A stretch of DNA of 12,304 bases from positions 1 through 12,304 of the forward strand of contig WJMB01000326.1 in NCBI GenBank assembly GCA_014728185.1. Reading direction: 5' to 3'. Under the pieces are notes generated by a model. It was given only the letters and a program-made list of their open reading frames with translations. It ran no database searches and had not been told where the DNA came from. Below are positions 7,619 to 12,304 of the stretch, piece by piece. Source of the stretch: Candidatus Coatesiibacteriota bacterium. Its GTDB lineage: Bacteria; RBG-13-66-14. Both the position numbers and the translations under genes were made by a program. The first letter of the stretch is position 1; each line of letters begins with the position of its first letter.

Positions 7619-7631
7619 CAATCGAGCCTAG

Positions 7632-8567
7632 ATGGCCAAACGCAAGTTCAAAGACCCGGTGACCCAGAAGGCCGTGCTGGTCTACCTGCTGACCATCCTG
7701 ATCGGCTACCTGGTGCTGCACTACGGCGTGCTCAACCAGTACAGCCAGGCCGATGAAATCGAGCTGGCCACGGCCACCAAGCGCACAGAGCTCCAGGACC
7801 TGCTGGCCAAGGGTCAGCGGGCCGAGCAGCTCCGCGGCGAGATCGCCGAGTACGAGCGGGTCATCGAGAGCCTGCGCGGCCGTCTGCCGCCGCCGCTGGC
7901 CGAGGACGAGCTGGTCCGCGCCCTGGGCCGGGCGGCCTCGGCCGCCGGCATCGAAGGCAACATGGAGTCCTTCCAGCGCAAGGGCACCACCACGGAGAAC
8001 GAGGTCACCATCTCCGAGCGCGAGGTCTCCTTCATCAGCGGCTACCACGAGTTCGCCCGCTTCGTGGTCAACCTCTCGCGCTTCCTGCCCCAGGTCGAGA
8101 TCCGCGAGCTGACGATGACCGGCCTGGCCGGGGCGATTCCCGGACGGACCCTCGAGGGCACATTGCTGCTGGCCGTCTACTCCAGCAGCCTGGCCCGTCC
8201 CGAGCCCGGAGACTTTCCCGCCCCCGCGGACGAGGCCGACGAACTCGAGGACGAAGCGCTGAGCTACCGCGACCTGGGCCGCCGCGATCCCTTCCTGCCG
8301 CCGGGACCCCAGCCCGGCGAGATGCCCACCGCATCCCAGGCCAATCTGGCCAACCTGCACTACCGGGGTATGCTCAGCGTCGACGGCAAGCCCACCGCCC
8401 TGGTCGAGGACGCCGCCGGCGTGGGCTACTCGCTCAAGGTCGGCGATTCCATCGCCGGGGGGCAGGTTGTCTCGATCAGCTCCGAGGAGCTGGTCATCAG
8501 CGCCCCGGGCTGGGGCCGCCGGGTGCTGCGCGTGGAGACCGGCCCGCCGCCGGGCACCGTCGAGTAG
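7632..8567 (+). CDS. Type IV pilus assembly protein, PilO-PilP fusion
   Basis: A 311-residue ORF with two pilus modules. Residues about 14-31 form one membrane helix (VLVYLLTILIGYLVLHYG), about 38-85 a coiled coil, and about 86-190 the PilO periplasmic ferredoxin-like domain, with the family-like EVSFISGYHEFARFVVNLSR segment. After an acidic Pro/Glu linker (about 190-213), RRDPF (217-221) opens a PilP-like domain: LHYRGMLSVDGKPTALVED, then YSLKVGDSIAGGQVVSISSEELVI, the beta-rich fold that in separate PilP lipoproteins contacts the secretin PilQ. Here PilP has no lipobox of its own and is held at the membrane through PilO. The ATG has no clear Shine-Dalgarno sequence and lies 13 bp after the small cysteine-rich ORF, so translational coupling is possible. 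The intrinsic terminator follows 45 nt after the stop. Confidence 0.87.
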   Translation: MAKRKFKDPVTQKAVLVYLLTILIGYLVLHYGVLNQYSQADEIELATATKRTELQDLLAKGQRAEQLRGEIAEYERVIESLRGRLPPPLAEDELVRALGRAASAAGIEGNMESFQRKGTTTENEVTISEREVSFISGYHEFARFVVNLSRFLPQVEIRELTMTGLAGAIPGRTLEGTLLLAVYSSSLARPEPGDFPAPADEADELEDEALSYRDLGRRDPFLPPGPQPGEMPTASQANLANLHYRGMLSVDGKPTALVEDAAGVGYSLKVGDSIAGGQVVSISSEELVISAPGWGRRVLRVETGPPPGTVE

Positions 8568-8612
8568 AGCCGACTTGATTCGCATCAGCAATCGTATAAG
8601 TCTCGTATAAGC

Positions 8613-8646
8613 AAGGAGAACAGACCGGACGGTCTGTTCTCCTTTT
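8613..8646 (+). terminator. Intrinsic terminator of the pil cluster
   Basis: A perfect 14-bp stem, AAGGAGAACAGACC (8613-8626) with GGTCTGTTCTCCTT (8631-8644), closes a GGAC loop and runs into TTTT (8643-8646). It lies 45 nt after the PilO-PilP stop. Just upstream is a 9-base direct repeat, TCGTATAAG, at 8592-8600 and 8603-8611. The reverse strand lacks a good T-run, so it acts mainly on + strand transcripts. Confidence 0.9.
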
Positions 8647-9119
8647 AACATCGCGCATGCTGATGAACCATTGCGAGGCAGCTCGAAACACGTCCAATCT
8701 GATAGGGGATCATCACACGAAATATTACCTTGGCATCATGGACCTGTTTCGGATCAAATCAAGGCTTATGTTGAAGGGGACACCGAACGGGCGATCGCTG
8801 ATCGGGTGCGTCCGAAATAGATCCGGATAATATCTTGCTCAGCCTTATTGCTTGAAAATGAAGCATTTACGAGCCGAGCAGCAATCGAATAGTCGTTTTT
8901 ACCGGCAACACTGCAGGGCAGGTTATCCACCGATCAGGCCCCTTGCAGACGCGACTTTCTGACTGCTGACAATTGACGGGCGCAAGAGCTGCTATACGTG
9001 TAGTATCAGCATAATACAATCCCAGATCGGTCCGAATAGGGTATACGATGGCTCTTCAAGTTATTGAAAATCAAGAACAAGCGCATCCAATAACAGCGTA
9101 ATATAAACGGCTGAACTAC
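8647..9119. other. Lower-GC intergenic region between convergent genes
   Basis: About 470 bp, clearly poorer in GC than the genes on either side. A frame is open at 8647-8817 and reads like ordinary protein near its end (DQIKAYVEGDTERAIADRV) but has no start codon or ribosome site and begins in the terminator, so at most it is a gene remnant. TTGACG (8973-8978) followed by several TATA-like hexamers (8993-9015) is promoter-like but wrongly spaced. No RNA gene is recognised. Confidence 0.45.
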
Positions 9120-10094
9120 TCAGTCCTCCTCGCCCTTCCACAGCGGCGTCTTGCCCAGCTCCCAGGCCGGCGCCGTCCAGGACCCCGGACCGGCCTCGGC
9201 CACGTAACGCCGGAAGATGGACAGCTTGGCGTCGATGTTGTCCAGGTAATGCAGCACCACGGCCTCCCGGGTCTTGGGCGTGGTGACGGCGCCGTACTCC
9301 CGCTCGCCGTGATGGGAGAGGATCAGGTGAACCAGCATCCTGGTCCGTTCGGGCTCGAGATCAGCCTCGGCGGCGGCGCGCTCGATCATACGCGCCCCCT
9401 GGTAGAGGTGGCCCAGCAGGCGGCCGTCGTCGGTGTAGTCGTAGGGCGGCTCGTCGGTCAGCTCGACCAGCTTGCCCAGGTCGTGGGTCAACGCCCCGGC
9501 CAGCAGCAGATCGGCGTCCAGCTCCGGATACTTGCGGGCGTAGTACTCGGCGTCGCGGGCGACCATCACCGAGTGCTCCAGCAGCCCGCCCCGGTAGGCC
9601 TGATGGATGTTGCGCGCCGCCGGGGCCTTGCGCAGGGTCTCTTCGTGTTCAAGAAAGATACCGCGGACGGTCTCACGCAGCGCCTCGTCGGCCAGGCCGT
9701 CGATCAATTCGAGGGCCTCGGACCACAGCGCGTCGATGTCGTAGGGCGTTGCGGGGACCATCAGCGCCTCGTCGAAGCCCCGCTCGCGGTCATCCTCGAT
9801 CACGGGGCGGATCTGCTCGATGACCAGGCGCAGACCGTAGACGGCATGGTTCTCGATCGCCCCGCGCACCGCCACATAGACCACCTCGGGGTCGGAGATG
9901 ACGCCGTAGGCCGAGTGGTCGCTGAACAGCACGCTGTCCACGCTTGCGCTCGCGTCGGCCAGGGTCAGGGTCAGGAAGGGATCGCCGCGCTTGGTCAGCC
10001 GGGTGCCGCGCCGCCGCACCATCAGGAAGCCCTGATAGCTGACGGGCTCCCGTCGGGCGCGCTCGAGGACGTCCTCCAGGGGTTCTAGATCCAT
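9120..10094 (-). CDS. YhaM-like 3'-5' exoribonuclease (OB fold + HD domain)
   Basis: A 324-residue protein with the domain order of Bacillus YhaM: an N-terminal OB-fold nucleic-acid-binding domain (about residues 18-100) and a C-terminal HD metal-dependent phosphohydrolase domain (about 160-300). HD metal ligands are visible: His174 in GGLLEHSV, His204-Asp205 in LTHDLGK, His229 in GHLYQGA, His261/262 in LSHHGEREYGA and Asp285 in HYLDNIDAK. YhaM enzymes degrade RNA (and ssDNA) from the 3' end in the cytoplasm and process mRNA ends. Length matches the family. The start is secure: a TAGGAGA ribosome site lies five bases before the ATG. It is transcribed away from the lipoprotein gene and convergent with the pil cluster. 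Exact substrate preference cannot be read here. A related HD nucleotidase is less likely given the OB fold. Confidence 0.88.
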   Translation of the reverse strand: MDLEPLEDVLERARREPVSYQGFLMVRRRGTRLTKRGDPFLTLTLADASASVDSVLFSDHSAYGVISDPEVVYVAVRGAIENHAVYGLRLVIEQIRPVIEDDRERGFDEALMVPATPYDIDALWSEALELIDGLADEALRETVRGIFLEHEETLRKAPAARNIHQAYRGGLLEHSVMVARDAEYYARKYPELDADLLLAGALTHDLGKLVELTDEPPYDYTDDGRLLGHLYQGARMIERAAAEADLEPERTRMLVHLILSHHGEREYGAVTTPKTREAVVLHYLDNIDAKLSIFRRYVAEAGPGSWTAPAWELGKTPLWKGEED

Positions 10095-10118
10095 CGTTTC
10101 TCCTAAATCCTTACCGCG

Positions 10119-10141
10119 GTTGGCAAACCAACGCTCGTTGG
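10119..10141 (-). promoter_or_regulatory. Overlapping inverted repeats in the yhaM-like leader
   Basis: The + strand reads GTTGG-CAAA-CCAAC (10119-10132), overlapping CCAACG-CT-CGTTGG (10128-10141). The middle arm can pair with either neighbour but not with both, 25-47 nt before the exoribonuclease start. It could be a dimeric repressor operator or a pair of exclusive leader hairpins. The pairing is seen; the role is inferred. Confidence 0.35.
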
Positions 10142-10214
10142 ACTATGCTTAAGCAATGCTCCACTGACTGACCACTTGACCGACACAACTCCGCGATCCC
10201 GCTCAGGAGCGGGA

Positions 10215-10395
10215 GACCTTTGCCGCCGTCCTTTTCGAGGAAACCGCCGATCCGCCGGCGTCGGCACGTTTCTTGCAGCAGAGCAACTCACTGATAGTAC
10301 AAAAGTTAGCGAAACTCCGCAAGAAACGTGCCGACGCCTCCCCGTGGGGTTGGACAGCCGGGTTTATCGGCGAGGCGACCGGGGCGGCAAAGGTC
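10215..10395 (+). repeat. Nested palindromic element B (possible structured RNA leader)
   Basis: Outer perfect 13-bp inverted repeat: GACCTTTGCCGCC (10215-10227) pairs with GGCGGCAAAGGTC (10383-10395). Inner perfect 20-bp inverted repeat: 10257-10276 pairs with 10319-10338, with the same 14-nt core as element A and the same unpaired AGCAG and ACTCC at the ends of a 42-nt interior. That interior holds a weaker GC-AACT/AGTT-A-GC pairing (10283-10310). The outer-to-inner left spacer is 29 nt, against 29-30 in A. A separate hairpin CCCGCTC-AG-GAGCGGG (10198-10213) directly precedes it. The element lies between the divergent exoribonuclease and lipoprotein genes and ends 50 nt before the lipoprotein's GTG start, nearly the same spacing as element A to its gene. 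Because the gene to the left points away from it, it cannot be that gene's terminator. Confidence 0.8.
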
Positions 10396-10445
10396 GTGAG
10401 GACCCCGACCGCGGCGGAGCGGTCGCCAACATGAAAGGCGGAACC

Positions 10446-11039
10446 GTGCGCAAGAAAGCCCTGCTGATAGTGATGTTCGCCGCGCTGGTGTTGACGGCGT
10501 CCTGCGACCTGTCGGACTACCTGCCTCCTCCGCCGCACAGCCTGGGCTGGGCGATGGACCTGGCCGAGGACGTGCGCGACGCGGAGCTGGAGGACGGCGA
10601 GCTGCGTCTGATCCTCGGCGATCGTCTCTCCTCCGGCGGGCAGATCGTCTCGGAGGATGACTCCCATTTCACCTTCTTCTACGGCGACGGCGTAGACGGT
10701 CTCCAGGTGCGGGTGGACTACGGCGGCGAGGCCCGGGGCCACATCCTGCCCGATTCGCCGGGCTGGGGCGACATCCCCGAGTACTCGAGCGCCGGGTCCT
10801 GGATCACCCGGGGCGACGCCGAGGCGCTCGACGAGGGCCTGGAGGAAACCGACATCGACGTGCGCCAGCTTACGGTCACCGAGGACTTCGCCGACGCGGT
10901 CGAAGGGGTGGAGAACCTGGTCTTCCTGGTCTACTACTCCGAGGACGACGAGGGCGAGCAGACCAAGACGGCGGAGATCTGGCTGGACGCCGACGAGTTG
11001 ACACTGCTGGACATCGAGGTCTATCCGCCGGAGTCCTGA
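10446..11039 (+). CDS. Small acidic lipoprotein of unknown function
   Basis: A 197-residue protein with a lipoprotein signal: basic start VRKKAL, hydrophobic core and lipobox LTASC, giving lipidated Cys20. The mature part starts DLSDYLPPPP and is strongly acidic (runs such as YYSEDDEGE). It alternates likely beta strands and helices, with no cysteine after Cys20 and no recognised domain. GTG at 10446 is chosen because AAAGG sits seven bases before it and the signal peptide then has normal length. An in-frame ATG at 10431 would add five residues and has GGAG eleven bases upstream. It is probably anchored in the inner or outer membrane facing the periplasm. Its last 19 bases overlap the convergent mutS gene. 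The upstream region is occupied by element B. Function unknown. Confidence 0.75.
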   Translation: MRKKALLIVMFAALVLTASCDLSDYLPPPPHSLGWAMDLAEDVRDAELEDGELRLILGDRLSSGGQIVSEDDSHFTFFYGDGVDGLQVRVDYGGEARGHILPDSPGWGDIPEYSSAGSWITRGDAEALDEGLEETDIDVRQLTVTEDFADAVEGVENLVFLVYYSEDDEGEQTKTAEIWLDADELTLLDIEVYPPES

Positions 11040-12304
11040 TCGCCGTCGCGCTCCAGGCGCAGCCGCCACTGGGCCAAGAGGTTAAGCGCGGCCAGGGGGG
11101 TCAGGGATTCGGGTTCGGCGGCGCGCAGCTCGGCGGCCAGCCAGCCGTAGTCGGGCTCGTCGTCGTCGGGTTCCGGGGGCGCCAGGGTCAGTTGAGCGGT
11201 GGGGACGCCGAGGCGGTCGTCCTCGAGCTGGCGTAGCAGGGCCCGTGCGCGGCGGATGACCCCTCGGGGCAGTCCGGCCAGGCGGGCGACGTGGACGCCG
11301 TAGCTGGCCTTGGCGCAGCCCGGCTCGACGCGGTGCAGGAAGCGCACCTCGCCGCCGGACTCGCTGACGGCCAGTTGCATATTGAAGGCCCGGGGCAGCT
11401 CCTCGACCAGCCGGGTCAGCTCGTGGTAGTGGGTGGCGAAGACGGTGCGCGAGCCCAGGGACGCGGCGTTGTGGATGTGCTCGGCCACGGCCCAGGCGAT
11501 GGCCACGCCGTCGGAAGTGCCGGTGCCCCGGCCGACCTCGTCGAGGAGCAGCAGGCCGCGCGGCCCGGCGCAGTTGAGGATCCGGGCGGTCTCGGTCATC
11601 TCGACCATGAAGGTCGAGAGCCCCCGGGCGATGTCGTCGGCGGCGCCGACGCGGGTGTAGACGGCGTCGACGAGACCCACTCGCATCCGCCGGGCCGGGA
11701 CGAAGGAGCCCATCTGGGCCAGCACCACGGCCATGCCGAGCTGGCGGATGTAGGTTGACTTGCCGGCCATGTTGGGTCCGGTCAGGAGCATGATCTGGCG
11801 CTCCTCGGAGTCCAGCCGGCAGTCGTTGGGCACGAAGGGGCGCTCGAGGTAGCGCTCGACCAGGGGATGGCGACCCTCGTCGAGCTCTAGGGAGCGGCCC
11901 TCGTCCAGTTCGGGTCGGCTCCAGCCCCAGCGCAGGGCGGTCAGGGCCAGGGAGTTCAGCACGTCCAAACGGGCCAGGGCCCGGGCCAGAGCGGCCAGGG
12001 CCTCGCCGTCGCGGGCCGTCTCGTCGACCAGGCGCTCGTAGATGCGCCCCTCGAGTGCGGCCAGCTCCTCGCGCCCCCGGGTGATGACGGCCTCCTGCTC
12101 CTTGAGGCGCGGGGTGATGTAGCGTTCGGCGGCCACCAGGGTCTGCTTGCGCTGGTAGTCCTTGGGCACCAGCTCGGCCTTGGAGCGCGGCACCTCGATG
12201 TAGTAGCCGAAGACCTTGTTGTAGCCGACCTTGAGGCTGTCGATCCCCGAGCGCTCGCGCTCGGTTTTCTGCAGGTCGCGCAGCCAGACCTCGGCGTCCT
12301 CGAG
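11021..12304 (-). CDS. mutS: DNA mismatch repair protein MutS, C-terminal part (5' end outside window)
   Basis: The last 427 residues of MutS, the mismatch-recognition ATPase; the N-terminal mismatch-binding and connector domains lie beyond 12304. The visible part opens in the lever/clamp region with SLKVGYNKVFGYYIEV, followed by helices to about residue 130. The ABC-type ATPase comes next: Walker A TGPNMAGKS (about 175-183), ADDIARGLSTFMVEM (signature region), Walker B LLLLDEVGRG with Asp255-Glu256, then ATHYHEL and the helix-turn-helix dimer segment YGVHVARLAGLP. The C-terminal tail has an acidic linker (PPEPDDDEPDYGW) and ends with the usual LTPLAALNLL helix. A GTG at 12193 is not the start, since the frame reads on with conserved MutS sequence. 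The stop is TAG at 11023-11021, inside the end of the lipoprotein gene. Confidence 0.96.
   Translation of the reverse strand, partial: LEDAEVWLRDLQKTERERSGIDSLKVGYNKVFGYYIEVPRSKAELVPKDYQRKQTLVAAERYITPRLKEQEAVITRGREELAALEGRIYERLVDETARDGEALAALARALARLDVLNSLALTALRWGWSRPELDEGRSLELDEGRHPLVERYLERPFVPNDCRLDSEERQIMLLTGPNMAGKSTYIRQLGMAVVLAQMGSFVPARRMRVGLVDAVYTRVGAADDIARGLSTFMVEMTETARILNCAGPRGLLLLDEVGRGTGTSDGVAIAWAVAEHIHNAASLGSRTVFATHYHELTRLVEELPRAFNMQLAVSESGGEVRFLHRVEPGCAKASYGVHVARLAGLPRGVIRRARALLRQLEDDRLGVPTAQLTLAPPEPDDDEPDYGWLAAELRAAEPESLTPLAALNLLAQWRLRLERDGDQDSGG

Noticed and set aside
8611..8820. Open frame reading through the terminator into a plausible-looking peptide ending at TAG 8818-8820
   Set aside because: It has no start codon or ribosome site, and its first part is the terminator hairpin itself. 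It may be a gene remnant, but this cannot be shown.
8923..8931. TTATCCACC, one mismatch from a DnaA box
   Set aside because: A single isolated match in a lower-GC gap. There is no cluster of boxes, no AT-rich unwinding element and no replication genes nearby.

Overview
The window is a piece of a GC-rich bacterial chromosome. The genes are dense in G/C, with strong third-position bias, while several intergenic gaps are visibly poorer in GC. Type IV pilus inner-membrane genes and a lipoprotein suggest a diderm (Gram-negative-type) bacterium. I cannot place it in a phylum: the mix of a YhaM-type exoribonuclease, a bleomycin-hydrolase-type aminopeptidase and a fused PilO-PilP fits an uncultivated or deep-branching diderm, but this is a guess.

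Left part (1-5179, + strand): four separately spaced metabolic or housekeeping genes. They encode an RDH-like short-chain dehydrogenase (334-1152), a C1B cysteine aminopeptidase PepC (1284-2627), a class-3-type aldehyde dehydrogenase (3031-4404) and a small AhpD/CMD-like CxxC protein (4658-5179). The gaps between them (131 to 403 bp) hold hairpins rather than genes.

Middle (5305-8646, + strand): a type IV pilus inner-membrane cluster. PilM (actin-like, cytoplasmic) is followed by PilN, then a 589-bp gap that contains a 59-residue cysteine-rich zinc-ribbon-like ORF, then a single ORF joining PilO and PilP. A 14-bp-stem intrinsic terminator closes the cluster, and no pilQ follows. About 470 bp of lower-GC sequence without a convincing gene comes next.

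Right part (9120-12304): a YhaM-like 3'-5' exoribonuclease (OB fold plus HD domain) on the - strand, a divergent small acidic lipoprotein on the + strand, and the C-terminal 427 residues of MutS on the - strand, running off the window edge and overlapping the lipoprotein gene tail to tail by 19 bp.

The most unusual observation is a pair of nested palindromic elements, A at 4411-4605 and B at 10215-10395. Each has an inner perfect 20-21 bp inverted repeat sharing a conserved core (GGCACGTTTCTTGC / GCAAGAAACGTGCC), with conserved unpaired AGCAG and ACTCC inside the stem. Two base pairs of the inner stem differ between the copies and are compensated on both sides. Each inner repeat lies within a second perfect inverted repeat (21 bp in A, 13 bp in B) whose sequence is unrelated between copies. 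Both elements have the same orientation and end 52 and 50 nt before the start codon chosen for the next + strand gene. This looks like a conserved secondary structure, either a structured RNA leader or a palindromic mobile repeat. I do not recognise it as a known family.
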